Both the position numbers and the translations under genes were made by a program. A stretch of 64,000 nt of DNA, taken from the NCBI RefSeq assembly GCF_010727475.1, contig NZ_AP022567.1, forward strand, positions 7,068,001-7,132,000. Direction: 5' to 3'. This stretch comes from Mycolicibacterium mageritense. Its GTDB lineage: Bacteria; Actinomycetota; Actinomycetes; Mycobacteriales; Mycobacteriaceae. Each line of letters opens with the position of its first letter. The first letter of the stretch is position 1. Below are positions 40,274 through 49,344 of this stretch, in pieces. The notes beneath the pieces were generated by a model that searched no databases, was not told where the DNA came from, and was given only the letters and a program-made list of their open reading frames with translations.

Positions 40274-42337
40274 CTACTGACCGGCCTCGGCGGCAGCGAA
40301 CACACCCAGGTCGCCACGGCGGAACCCGTACCCGGTGACGGCGGCCAACTCGTCGAGCTTGAGCCCGAGTTCGGCGCGGCGAGGTAGCACCCATGGCGTG
40401 AGACCGCCGACATGACTGGGGAATCCGTAAGCGGTGGTGAGCATGAGGTCGACATCGCCGGGGCGTTCGGCGATGCCTTCGGTCAGCAGCAGCGCGGCCT
40501 CGTTGGCCATCGTCAGCAGGACGCGTTCGACGATGTCGGCGGCGCTGAACACACGCCGCTGGATCTGCTTGCGCTCCGAGCTCGACCGGATGAGCTCGGC
40601 TACGTGGGGGTCGACGATCGGAGTGCGGGAGCCTGCCTCGTAGCGGTACCAACCGGCACCGGTTTTCTGGCCCAGCCGACCCTCCTCGCACAGGATGTCA
40701 GCGACGTCCGGATAGCGTTCGCGCGGGTCGCGCCTGCCGGCGGTCGCCTGCCGCATCCGCCACGCGATATCGAGGCCGGACATGTCAGACACCGCGAACG
40801 GGCCCATCGCGAAGCCGAATCCGACCAGAGCCTCGTCAATCTGGTGAGGTAAGGCGCCTTCTTCGAGCATCAGTTCACACTGGCGTCGGTAAGCGTTGTA
40901 GATCCGGTTGCCGATGAACCCTTCGCACACACGGGCCACGATCGGCAGTTTCTGCAGCAGCTGAGCTGCGGTCAGCGCGGTGTCCAAGGCATAGGTGCCG
41001 GTGTGCGCCCCGTGCACCACTTCCAGCACAGCAGCCCGATGCGCCGGGCTGAAGAAGTGCATGCCGACCAGCCGAGTCCGGTCGTCCAGGGCTTGAGCCA
41101 TTGCGTCGATGTCGAGGTAGGAGGTGTTGGTGGCCAGCACCGTGTCGGGAGCGACAACCTGCTGCAGGCGAATCAGCAGGTCCGTCTTGACGGTCATGTC
41201 CTCGAACACGGCTTCGATGATCAGGTCGCAGCCGGCGACGTCGTCGAGCGCGGCGCCGGCGGTCAGCAGCCCCGCTCGGCGTCGCGCGTCGGCCGCGCTG
41301 AGACGCCCGGACTGTACGAGCCGCTCAGCCGCGCCGCGCACGGTGTGGGCGGCGCGGGCCGCGGCGTCCGGGTTCTGGTCGACGAGCACCACCGCCACAC
41401 CGTGTTCGACGAAGGCGCGGGCGATCCCCGAACCCATGGTGCCCGCACCGATGATTCCGACACTGCGCAGTGCGCGCGGGCTACGGGGGCGATTGGCTTT
41501 GGTGGCGGCGCGGCGGGCGAAGAACAAGTGTCGTAGCGCTGCCGCTTCCTCCCCCACGCGCAAACGGGTGAACTCGCGACGCTCGAAGCTCAGTGCCGCA
41601 TCGGGGTCGAGGACAAGTCCGTTGAGGACGGCCGCGACCGCAGCGCCATACTGCGGTCGGCCGCGGCCACGAGTCAGGACATCCAGGGCGGCCGCAGTCA
41701 CCTCCGCTGCGTCATCGGCACGGATGGGCTCCGCACGGAGGATCCGTTTGCCGGTCATCGCGCCAGCGTGGGCCACGGCCGCTGCGCGCAGCGGCGCGTC
41801 GGTGACCACGTCGATGAGCGCGCCGACCGTCGTCACCTGGCGCCGCGCGCCCGAGGAGATCAGGTCCAGCGTGGCGACCGGGCCGATGAGGCGCAGGGGC
41901 CGCTGAGTGCCGCCGGCGCCCGGGATCATGCCCAACGTGATCTCAGGGAGCCCGATGACCGAATCTTCGGCGGCGATTCGGGCGTCACAGCCCAGCGCAA
42001 GCTCCAACCCGCCGCCCAGGGTGGCACCGCAAAGTGCGGCGACCACAGGTTTAGGGCAGTCTTCAATCGCCGAGATCAGCTCGGGCAGTGTGGGTTCGGG
42101 AAGTGGTCCGTTGAACTCGCGCAGATCGGAGCCGGAGATGAAGTGGGAGCCCGCGCCGATGAGGACGACGGCGTCGACATCGGAGTCCGCGCCGGCGCGG
42201 CGGACCCCAGACAGCAGCCCGGCGCGGACGGCCGCGGAGCTCGCGTTCACCGGTGGGTTGTCGATGACCAGCACGGCCACCCGGCCGTCGAGCTGGTAGT
42301 CGACGACCGCGGTCTCGTGCACGGCTGTCAGAGTCAT
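40274..42337 (-). CDS. Fused enoyl-CoA hydratase / 3-hydroxyacyl-CoA dehydrogenase
   Basis: Two steps of beta-oxidation in one 687-residue chain. The N-terminal crotonase domain (about 1-260) keeps both catalytic glutamates, in GGGLELALGCDARIA and GLPEITLGMIPGAGGTQ. The C-terminal dehydrogenase has the NAD motif GIIGAGTMGSGIA (about 295) and the catalytic His in VGMHFFSPAHR. The order is that of FadB and PimF. The ATG overlaps the acyl-CoA dehydrogenase stop as ATGA. No thiolase follows, so the third beta-oxidation step must come from elsewhere. Confidence 0.93.
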   Translation of the reverse strand: MTLTAVHETAVVDYQLDGRVAVLVIDNPPVNASSAAVRAGLLSGVRRAGADSDVDAVVLIGAGSHFISGSDLREFNGPLPEPTLPELISAIEDCPKPVVAALCGATLGGGLELALGCDARIAAEDSVIGLPEITLGMIPGAGGTQRPLRLIGPVATLDLISSGARRQVTTVGALIDVVTDAPLRAAAVAHAGAMTGKRILRAEPIRADDAAEVTAAALDVLTRGRGRPQYGAAVAAVLNGLVLDPDAALSFERREFTRLRVGEEAAALRHLFFARRAATKANRPRSPRALRSVGIIGAGTMGSGIARAFVEHGVAVVLVDQNPDAAARAAHTVRGAAERLVQSGRLSAADARRRAGLLTAGAALDDVAGCDLIIEAVFEDMTVKTDLLIRLQQVVAPDTVLATNTSYLDIDAMAQALDDRTRLVGMHFFSPAHRAAVLEVVHGAHTGTYALDTALTAAQLLQKLPIVARVCEGFIGNRIYNAYRRQCELMLEEGALPHQIDEALVGFGFAMGPFAVSDMSGLDIAWRMRQATAGRRDPRERYPDVADILCEEGRLGQKTGAGWYRYEAGSRTPIVDPHVAELIRSSSERKQIQRRVFSAADIVERVLLTMANEAALLLTEGIAERPGDVDLMLTTAYGFPSHVGGLTPWVLPRRAELGLKLDELAAVTGYGFRRGDLGVFAAAEAGQ

Positions 42338-43503
42338 CGGGTCGCGGCCTCCGCGACGACGGCGCGCTGGTTGAACCTGCGCCCGAAGATCTCCTCGGCG
42401 ATACGGTTTTTCAGGATCTCCACCGATCCACCCGCGATCATCCATCCGCGCGTACGACGCATGCAGTATTCGACCAGCGACTCGCAGCTGTAGCCCAGCG
42501 CGCCCATAGCCTGCATGGCCTCGTTGGCGGCGAAGAATCCGGCCTCGTTGGCAGCGAGCTTGGCCACCGACGTCTCATAAGCCGACGGCAATCCCGCTTC
42601 GGCGTTGCGCACCGCACGATCCAGCAGCAGCCTGGCGGCGTCGAGCTTGACTGCGATGTCGGCGAATTTCCACTGCAGACCCTGGAATTCGTTGAGGGTG
42701 CGCCCAAATTGGGTGCGCTGGCTGACATGGTCGCGGGCCAGGGTGAACGCCAGTTGCCCAAGAGCCAACGCGCGGGAGGCGTTACCGATCCGCTCGACGT
42801 TGAAGCCCGACATCTGCTTCTTGAACCCGCCGGGGCCCAGAAGCACGTTCTCTTTCGGGATCCAGCAGTCATCGAAGTACAGCTGCGCCCACTGCTCGCC
42901 GCTCATGTACGACGATGGGGCACCGAATGTGAGCCCGGGGGTATCGCGCTCGACAAGGACCGAGCCGATGTTGCGGGTGCCCGGGCCGAACCGCACGTAG
43001 ATCAGGAACAGGGTGGCATCGACGCTGTGGGTACCCCAGATCTTGGTGCCGTTGATCCGGAATCCCTCGGCGTCGGGTGTGGCTGACGTCGTCAGTTCGG
43101 TTGCCGCAGAGCCGGCTTCGGGCTCGCTCATGCCCAGTCCAATCAACGCCTTGCCGGCGAGCAGACTGGGCAGGTATTGCTGTTTCTGCTCGGGTGTGCC
43201 GAACTCGGCGAAGGTGCGGATGGCACCGAAATTGCCGGCCTGCAGAATATCTGCGCTCTTGGGACAGGCCATCGCGACCTCCTGGATGACGGCTACCGCG
43301 TCGGCCAGGGTCGCGCCCTGGCCGCCGTCGCGTTCGGCGATGGTCAGACCGAGCAAACCCTGGGCGCCGAGAAGTTCGGCGATATCCCAGGCGTAGCTGG
43401 GGTCGTGGGCGCGTTGCAGCGCCCCGTCGGCGAGATGGCGTTTGGCGAACGCGCGCACCGAATCCAGCAGCGATTCGGTTTCGGTCTGGGCAGGTGCAGA
43501 CAT
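42334..43503 (-). CDS. Acyl-CoA dehydrogenase
   Basis: FAD enzyme introducing the alpha-beta double bond; 389 residues. Family features are GLGMSEPEAGSAATELTT, QRTQFGRTLNEFQGLQWKFAD and MQAMGALGY. The usual catalytic Glu of medium-chain enzymes is replaced by Gly (MIAGGSVEI), but a Glu stands in FNVERIGN, the place used by isovaleryl-CoA and long-chain enzymes. The ATG follows GAAGGAT. It is cotranscribed with the hydratase/dehydrogenase fusion. Confidence 0.92.
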   Translation of the reverse strand: MSAPAQTETESLLDSVRAFAKRHLADGALQRAHDPSYAWDIAELLGAQGLLGLTIAERDGGQGATLADAVAVIQEVAMACPKSADILQAGNFGAIRTFAEFGTPEQKQQYLPSLLAGKALIGLGMSEPEAGSAATELTTSATPDAEGFRINGTKIWGTHSVDATLFLIYVRFGPGTRNIGSVLVERDTPGLTFGAPSSYMSGEQWAQLYFDDCWIPKENVLLGPGGFKKQMSGFNVERIGNASRALALGQLAFTLARDHVSQRTQFGRTLNEFQGLQWKFADIAVKLDAARLLLDRAVRNAEAGLPSAYETSVAKLAANEAGFFAANEAMQAMGALGYSCESLVEYCMRRTRGWMIAGGSVEILKNRIAEEIFGRRFNQRAVVAEAATR

Positions 43504-43577
43504 AGCGGATCCTTCGTCTTTCAGTCGGTGTGGATGTTGCGCGGCAGCGCGGGGAGAAGTGCTCGGATTTGCAGGGC

Positions 43578-44732
43578 TCAACCCATGTAGCGGAACGCTT
43601 CCTTCCACCACTTCTCGTCGCGGGCGGCAAACTCGGCGAATTCTTGTTCGGTGAACAGATGGAATTGCGGCGAGTCGGCCTTGGGTAGCTGGTACGGACC
43701 GGATTTGACCTGTGGAATATCTGTGCGAGCAGGCACGAAACCCTGTGCCGCAGCGAAGCTTTGGCCAGATTTTGACATCGTCCAATTCATGAAAACTCGC
43801 GCGGCGGGGTTGGCCACCCCGTTGGCCGTCATGCCCATGAGGTTCTCCGACGCCGAGATGCCTTCCTCGGGCACCACCAGTGTGATTGGCGCCCCGGCCA
43901 GCTCGGCGGCGAATGCGTTGTTGAAGCTCAGTGAGGCGATGGCGATTTCGCCACGGGCCAGGGCATCGACTTCTGTGGAGGTGGAGTCGAAGATCCGCGG
44001 ATCCTGCTGACCTTGTTTGACCAGGAACTCCCGGCCCAAGGTGTCGATCTGGAAATTCGCCAAAGCGTTGATGGTGCCGCCGGTGGTGATCGCGACGACG
44101 CCGAGCTTGCCGAAGTACTTGGGGTCGATGAGGTCGTGCCAGCCGGTGGGCTGATCTTCTTCGATGACTGCGTTGTTATAGCCCATCGCGTTGACGAAGT
44201 AGTAACAGTTCAGGTAGGTGTCGCGCACGCCGGTGTGCTGTTCGCGCAGGAGCGCGTCGAACGGCGTCTGGTAGGCGACGTATACCCCTTCTTCGGCAAG
44301 TTCGCGGGCAGCCCGGGGGTCGGTGAGCCGCACGATGTCGGCGCCGAGCTTGTTGGCGCCGTGTTCCGACAGCACCCGTTCGGCCAGCTTGTTCGTGGGC
44401 AGGCGGGTCAAATTGATATCCAGTCCGGTTTCGGCCTTGAACCGTGCGGCGGTGAGATCCTCGGCTTCCTTACCGGTGCCCGAGTACAGGTTGACGACGT
44501 GGCCTTGGGCGGCCTGCCACAGCTGCTTGTCGGCGATGAGTTCCCCGTTGATCCGCAGTCCGTTCGAGGTGTCGACCTGGGCAGCCGGCAGTAGTTCGGC
44601 AGCCTGTTCCTCCTTGCCTCCGCCGGGTTTGCCGCACGCAGCCACGGCGGCGGCCACCAGGAAAAATGCCGCCAGTGCCGCTGCGAGGCGGCGCAGGCGT
44701 GACCGGCTTATCGCCGATGACGTGGTGGGCAT
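43578..44732 (-). CDS. ABC importer substrate-binding lipoprotein
   Basis: A 384-residue lipoprotein with a signal peptide and lipobox ending AAVAAC (Cys near residue 33). The fold type is the Fe(III)/sulfate/spermidine-like binding protein group (VNLYSGTGKEAEDLTAARFKAETG, GWHDLIDPKYFGKLGVV, ANPAARVFMNWTMSKSGQ). Sequence alone does not give the ligand. Its place in a CoA-acid catabolic operon points to an organic acid rather than iron. The ATG at 44732 has GAAGGA 8 bases upstream. Confidence 0.87.
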   Translation of the reverse strand: MPTTSSAISRSRLRRLAAALAAFFLVAAAVAACGKPGGGKEEQAAELLPAAQVDTSNGLRINGELIADKQLWQAAQGHVVNLYSGTGKEAEDLTAARFKAETGLDINLTRLPTNKLAERVLSEHGANKLGADIVRLTDPRAARELAEEGVYVAYQTPFDALLREQHTGVRDTYLNCYYFVNAMGYNNAVIEEDQPTGWHDLIDPKYFGKLGVVAITTGGTINALANFQIDTLGREFLVKQGQQDPRIFDSTSTEVDALARGEIAIASLSFNNAFAAELAGAPITLVVPEEGISASENLMGMTANGVANPAARVFMNWTMSKSGQSFAAAQGFVPARTDIPQVKSGPYQLPKADSPQFHLFTEQEFAEFAARDEKWWKEAFRYMG

Positions 44733-44784
44733 GACGGTTTCCTTCGAGAACTGTTGCGACAGAGTGGTTGTGGCGAGGTGACGG

Positions 44785-46554
44785 TCAGCCATGGTTGGCT
44801 CCGCCGGAGGCGCCGATCTTGCGGGGCAGATAGCTGAGGACGAACATGATGGCGCAGTAGATCAGGGCCATCGCCGAGGCTTCCCTCAGCGCCCCACCGT
44901 TTTCGAACTGGTCGTAGATGGCGATGGACAGGATCCGGGTGTCGGAGGTGTAGAGGAAGAGCGGCACGGTCAGTTCACGCATGCTCAGCATCAGCAGCAT
45001 GAGGAACGTCGAGGACACCGCGACCCGCAGCAGCGGGACGGTGATGACAGTGATAGCGCGGGCTCGGCGCGCGCCGAGCAGGACCGCACTGTCCTCCAAG
45101 TCGCGATCCGTGGCCTGGATCGCTGCGGCAATACCGCGGAAGCCCTGGGGCATCTGCACTGCGATGAATCCGATGATCAGTACCCACAGGGTGCCGTACA
45201 CCGGGACCGGCATGATCAACCACGTCCACAGCAGCCCGATGCCGAGCACGATCGCGGGGATGGCCAGCGGCACCATCGACAGCGCCTCCAGCAGCCCACG
45301 GGCATAGGAATTCGTGCGGTACACCACGTAGCCGACGACGAACGCGAGCAGAGTCCCGCCGGCTGCGGCCGCCACCGATACGAGCACGCTGTTGGTGGCC
45401 GCGGTGGTGAACAGATCCGAGGTGAACACGTCGGCGAACGAGGTGATGTCGAGGGCTCCAGGCTCGGCGAGGCTGCCGAACGACGACATGTATGGCGAGC
45501 TGCGGATCGCCGAGAGCGCCAACGCCAACAGCGGCAACACAATCGAGAGCACGAAATACACCACCGCGGCGATCAGCGCCGGGGTCCGCAGCCGGCCCAG
45601 ATCCAGCGTGCGGGCTTTGACGCCCTTGCCCGAGACCGTGGTGTAGGACCGTTTGGCCAGGATGCGGCGCTGCGCCAGGGTGATCGCGACAACAGCGACG
45701 ACAAGCACCACGGCGACGACCGAGGCTTCGTTGCCCCGCGACGGCGAGGCGTTCATCAGCCGGTAGATGAAGGTGGGCAGGGTGTCGATACGTCCGGCGG
45801 TGGCCAATACCTGTGAGACCGGGAAGTTTTCCAGAATCAGGATGAACATCAGGAGCCCCGACCCCAGAATGGCGGGCATGGCCAGCGGGGTGCTCACCGA
45901 GGTGATGGTGCGCCACGGCGAGGCACCGTGGACGCCGGAAGCATCCTCCAGGTCGGGGTTCATCAGCGACATCGAACCGTGGATGAGCAGGAACGCGTAC
46001 GGCGCGTAGTACATCGCGAACACCATGATCACGCCGGCGTAGGAGTACATGTTGACGGGCCCGGTCATGCCGAGATCGCGGAAGGCCACGTTGATCAGAC
46101 CCGCGCCCGGGCTGCCCAGGATCGACCAGGCCAACGCCCCCACATAGGACGGCAGGAACAGTGGCATCAAGCCGATCAGGAACACAAATCCCTTGGCGTG
46201 CACATTGGTTCGAGACGTGATGAATGCGAGGAACCCGCCGATCGCCAGGGCCAACGCGGTGGCGGTCGTCGCGATGAACAACGAACTGCCGGTCGCTGAC
46301 AGGACGCCGGTTTCAATCAGCACGTGCAGGTTTGCCAAGGTGAGGTCGAAGGAGATGCTGCCCGGACGAGGCACGTCGGTGCTGAACGCGGCCAACAGCA
46401 CGAACCCGGCCGGCACCAGGATGAGGAAACCGACGATGAGCAGCAGCGGCAGGCTGACGGTCTTGCCCCGCCAGCCGATCCCGAACAGGCGTCCCGACTT
46501 TGACGAGGCCGGCACTGCCGGAGGCGGCGGCTCGAGGCTCACGGTCGCGGTCAT
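44785..46554 (-). CDS. ABC importer permease, two fused domains
   Basis: A 589-residue FbpB-like permease with two membrane-spanning domains of about six helices each. Each half carries an EAA-type loop, for example MNPDLEDASGVHGASPWRTI and ATDRDLEDSAVLLGARRAR. The ATG overlaps the ATPase stop as ATGA; the binding-protein gene starts 52 bases after its stop. Confidence 0.9.
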   Translation of the reverse strand: MTATVSLEPPPPAVPASSKSGRLFGIGWRGKTVSLPLLLIVGFLILVPAGFVLLAAFSTDVPRPGSISFDLTLANLHVLIETGVLSATGSSLFIATTATALALAIGGFLAFITSRTNVHAKGFVFLIGLMPLFLPSYVGALAWSILGSPGAGLINVAFRDLGMTGPVNMYSYAGVIMVFAMYYAPYAFLLIHGSMSLMNPDLEDASGVHGASPWRTITSVSTPLAMPAILGSGLLMFILILENFPVSQVLATAGRIDTLPTFIYRLMNASPSRGNEASVVAVVLVVAVVAITLAQRRILAKRSYTTVSGKGVKARTLDLGRLRTPALIAAVVYFVLSIVLPLLALALSAIRSSPYMSSFGSLAEPGALDITSFADVFTSDLFTTAATNSVLVSVAAAAGGTLLAFVVGYVVYRTNSYARGLLEALSMVPLAIPAIVLGIGLLWTWLIMPVPVYGTLWVLIIGFIAVQMPQGFRGIAAAIQATDRDLEDSAVLLGARRARAITVITVPLLRVAVSSTFLMLLMLSMRELTVPLFLYTSDTRILSIAIYDQFENGGALREASAMALIYCAIMFVLSYLPRKIGASGGANHG

Positions 46555-47678
46555 GCCGCCACGACCAGATCGTGCGCCGCGGAAGCAGTGTCGGGAAGCA
46601 CTTTGACGTTCTCGGGGTCGATGAGCACCGACACCCGCGCCCCTGCGCCCAGGGTGCCGACGGCCGGAGGGGCCGTCACCGCGTCAAGCGTGATGCCGCC
46701 GTCCGTGAGAACCTTGCAGCGGATCGTGGATCCCTGGAAGACCGCCACCAGGATCTCACCGGTCAAGACATTGGCGTGCGGCGCCTGCGCCAGTCCTGCA
46801 CCCTGGCGTTCGAGGCATACGGCGATGTCTTCCGGGCGGATACAGACGCTGGCCGCGGCGGCTGGCATGTCGTGACTGCTGGACAGCACTGTGGTAGTGC
46901 CATCGAGTTCCAGTGCGCGAGAAGTGGATCCGGCGGCAACCGGGAAAACGTTGGTGACGCCGAGGAACTTCGCGATCGATGCACTGGCCGGAGTGTCGTA
47001 GATCTGCTCCGGTGTGCCCAGCTGACTGATCCGACCCTCCTGCATGATGGCGATGTGGTCGGCCAAGGCAAGCGCTTCCTGCTGATCATGGGTGACGTAC
47101 AGGCTGGTCAGACCGCGTTCGCTTTGGATACGGCGCAACTCGACGCGCAGGTCGTCGCGGAGCCGAGCATCGAGGTTGGAGAGAGGTTCATCGAGCAGCA
47201 GCACACTCGGCGACATCGCCATCGACCGAGCCAACGCGACGCGCTGCATCTGCCCACCCGACAGCATGCTGGCGCCGCGGTCCGCCAGATGGGCCAGGCC
47301 GACGAGTTCGAGCACGGCAAGCGCCTCACGCTTACGTTCGGCGCGGCCGACGCCCTTCATCTTCAGCGGGAAACAGACGTTTTCCATGACCGTCTTGTGC
47401 GGCCACACTGCGTAAGACTGGAACACCATACCGACGTTGCGCTTGTGCACCGGCACCACTCGCCCTGACGCGGCGTCGAACACAACACGCTCACCTATGG
47501 TGATCGTGCCGCCGGTCGGCGTTTCCAGCCCTGCGACACAGCGCATGGTGCTGGTCTTGCCGCATCCCGACTGGCCCAACAGCACCAGCGATTCTCCGTC
47601 GGGGATGGTCAGATCAAGCCCCTTGATGGCAGCTACCCCGTTGTAGGCCAGCTGAAGATTCTGCACGGTTACCTTCAT
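46551..47678 (-). CDS. ABC importer ATP-binding protein
   Basis: A 375-residue ATPase with Walker A GQSGCGKTS, Q-loop VFQSYAVWP, signature LSGGQMQRVALARS, Walker B VLLLDEPLSNLD and His switch THDQQEA, then a C-terminal TOBE domain (ICIRPEDIAV region). I start it at the ATG at 47678, which follows AAAGGA by 8 bases, rather than the TTG two codons upstream. It stands 36 bases after the PrpD-family gene. Confidence 0.93.
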   Translation of the reverse strand: MKVTVQNLQLAYNGVAAIKGLDLTIPDGESLVLLGQSGCGKTSTMRCVAGLETPTGGTITIGERVVFDAASGRVVPVHKRNVGMVFQSYAVWPHKTVMENVCFPLKMKGVGRAERKREALAVLELVGLAHLADRGASMLSGGQMQRVALARSMAMSPSVLLLDEPLSNLDARLRDDLRVELRRIQSERGLTSLYVTHDQQEALALADHIAIMQEGRISQLGTPEQIYDTPASASIAKFLGVTNVFPVAAGSTSRALELDGTTTVLSSSHDMPAAAASVCIRPEDIAVCLERQGAGLAQAPHANVLTGEILVAVFQGSTIRCKVLTDGGITLDAVTAPPAVGTLGAGARVSVLIDPENVKVLPDTASAAHDLVVAA

Positions 47679-47714
47679 TTTCAAGTCCTTTCAGCGCAAT
47701 GAAGTCGAGCGAGG

Positions 47715-49103
47715 TCAGCGGGCCGACGCGGCGCGGACGGAAGCGTCGAGGTCGTCGAGAAAGTCCAGCGAGGCGAAGTTCCAGCACGCGTCGGCCAGCA
47801 TTTTGAAGCCCGCCTCCCCTACGACGGGTTCGACCAGTCCGCGCGCCTTGACCTCCAAGTCGCTGTCGGACAACGGGTTTGAGGGTTCGCCGTAAGGCTG
47901 CTCGACCCGGTGTGTGTAGATGCTGCCGTCGCTGGTGGCGATGCTCACCTCGGCCGGCCTGCCGGTCTTCGGATAGGACTGCTCGGCCGCCTCGTCGAGT
48001 TCGACGACCACCGTGTCCATCACTGCCCGAATCTCGGCGTCGGACCGGCTCTCTGAAGAGAAGTCGGTCAGAGTCACCGCGCCACGCACCGCAGCAACCG
48101 CGACGGTGAACGGCACACTGAGCTGCGCCTGCAGCACCGTGTCGAGATCGCGGCCGGCGTGGCGAGTGGCGATCGCGAAGGTGCCCACCCGGATCGCGGT
48201 GATGGTGGCCGGATCGATGTCGTGATCGTGGCGCAACGCCAGGACGGCGTCGATCGCTCCGTGCAGGTGCCGGCAGCACGGATACGGTTTGACGTACGTC
48301 TTGAGGACTCTCCACTGCTCACCGAGCTCGCCGACGACGGTGTCTGCGAACCAGTCTCGCCCCTCCGCCCCGGCGTACGCAGCGAAATAGCCATCCCGAC
48401 CCTCCAGAACCGTCGTCGGTCCGGTCAGTCCGGCCGCGGCCAGATCTGCGCTGGCGATACCGTCGCGGGCGGCCTTGCCCGGGTGGAAGCGTTTGACCTC
48501 TGCGGACTGGCCAAGGAATTCGAAGAGTCCGCCGGCATGCGAACCGGCAATCCCCAGAGCATTGGCGATGCCCATCTCGTCGAGATCCAGCAGCACGGCG
48601 ACGGCTGCGGCCGCGCCGAACACGCCCGCCACCGGGGTGTTGTGGAAGTGGCGGTTGCGGGTGGCGGGATGGCCTGCATCGGCGATGCGGCACGCCAGCT
48701 CCATGCCGATCGCAGCCGCGTCGAGCACGCGCTGGCCGTTGAGAGCGCGGTCCTGGGCCACGGCGAACACCGCGGGAAAGACGACCGACGTCGGGTGCAT
48801 GCTGCCTGGGGTGTATCCCTCGTCGGACTCGATGCCGTGGCCGTTGGTCCCATTGATTACGGCGGCCCCCAGCGGGGACACCCGGCCATGGCCGATTGCG
48901 GTGGCGGTGTCGCCGCGATACATCCGCCGCACGTGGGCACCGACCACGGCGGACACCTCACCAACCGAGCTCGCGACGACCCCCGACAAATGGTCCAACA
49001 GCATTCGCCGGACGTGATGGTTGACCGCGTCGGGCAGGCTGCGGTTGCGCTGCGTAGACACCCAGCGCGCCACCGCCTGGGTCAATGGGCCGTTGTCAGG
49101 CAT
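47715..49103 (-). CDS. MmgE/PrpD-family protein
   Basis: A 462-residue member of the family that includes 2-methylcitrate dehydratase, cis-aconitate decarboxylase and iminodisuccinate epimerase. Family stretches are RRMLLDHLSGVVASSVGE, NGTNGHGIESDEGY and VKRFHPGKAARDGI. The exact reaction cannot be read from sequence. It is the first gene of the minus-strand operon behind the second GntR operator, so it probably acts early on the imported compound. Confidence 0.9.
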   Translation of the reverse strand: MPDNGPLTQAVARWVSTQRNRSLPDAVNHHVRRMLLDHLSGVVASSVGEVSAVVGAHVRRMYRGDTATAIGHGRVSPLGAAVINGTNGHGIESDEGYTPGSMHPTSVVFPAVFAVAQDRALNGQRVLDAAAIGMELACRIADAGHPATRNRHFHNTPVAGVFGAAAAVAVLLDLDEMGIANALGIAGSHAGGLFEFLGQSAEVKRFHPGKAARDGIASADLAAAGLTGPTTVLEGRDGYFAAYAGAEGRDWFADTVVGELGEQWRVLKTYVKPYPCCRHLHGAIDAVLALRHDHDIDPATITAIRVGTFAIATRHAGRDLDTVLQAQLSVPFTVAVAAVRGAVTLTDFSSESRSDAEIRAVMDTVVVELDEAAEQSYPKTGRPAEVSIATSDGSIYTHRVEQPYGEPSNPLSDSDLEVKARGLVEPVVGEAGFKMLADACWNFASLDFLDDLDASVRAASAR

Positions 49104-49216
49104 GTTGTTTTATCTCCATGAACTCGGTGTCGGCTGTCCGGCCGAGATCGGACACAACAGCAACGTGATAGATGTCACCGCTGCTTATCGATTAGACCTC
49201 AGTCACATAGCTCACG

Positions 49217-49242
49217 CTACATACTCTATAGAGTGTTGTCTA
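49217..49242 (-). promoter_or_regulatory. GntR operator, copy 2 (PrpD operon and gntR)
   Basis: The reverse complement of these 26 bases is identical to 35602-35627, with the same palindromic core ACTCTATAGAGT. It lies 113 bases before the PrpD gene and about 100 bases before the divergent GntR gene. Relative to the operon it precedes, its orientation equals that of copy 1. Confidence 0.8.
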
Positions 49243-49344
49243 CCTTCAATGTGATGTGCATTATGCGCTGTACGACGTAGACTGCAACGAAGGACTCGTG
49301 CCCCATGGCCGCGAGCCCCTGTGCGGAAAGAGAGGACGAATCCG

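Noticed and set aside
43578..47678. Calling the module A importer an iron transporter
   Set aside because: The subunits resemble Fbp/Afu types, but the same fold group carries other ligands and the operon is for acid catabolism.
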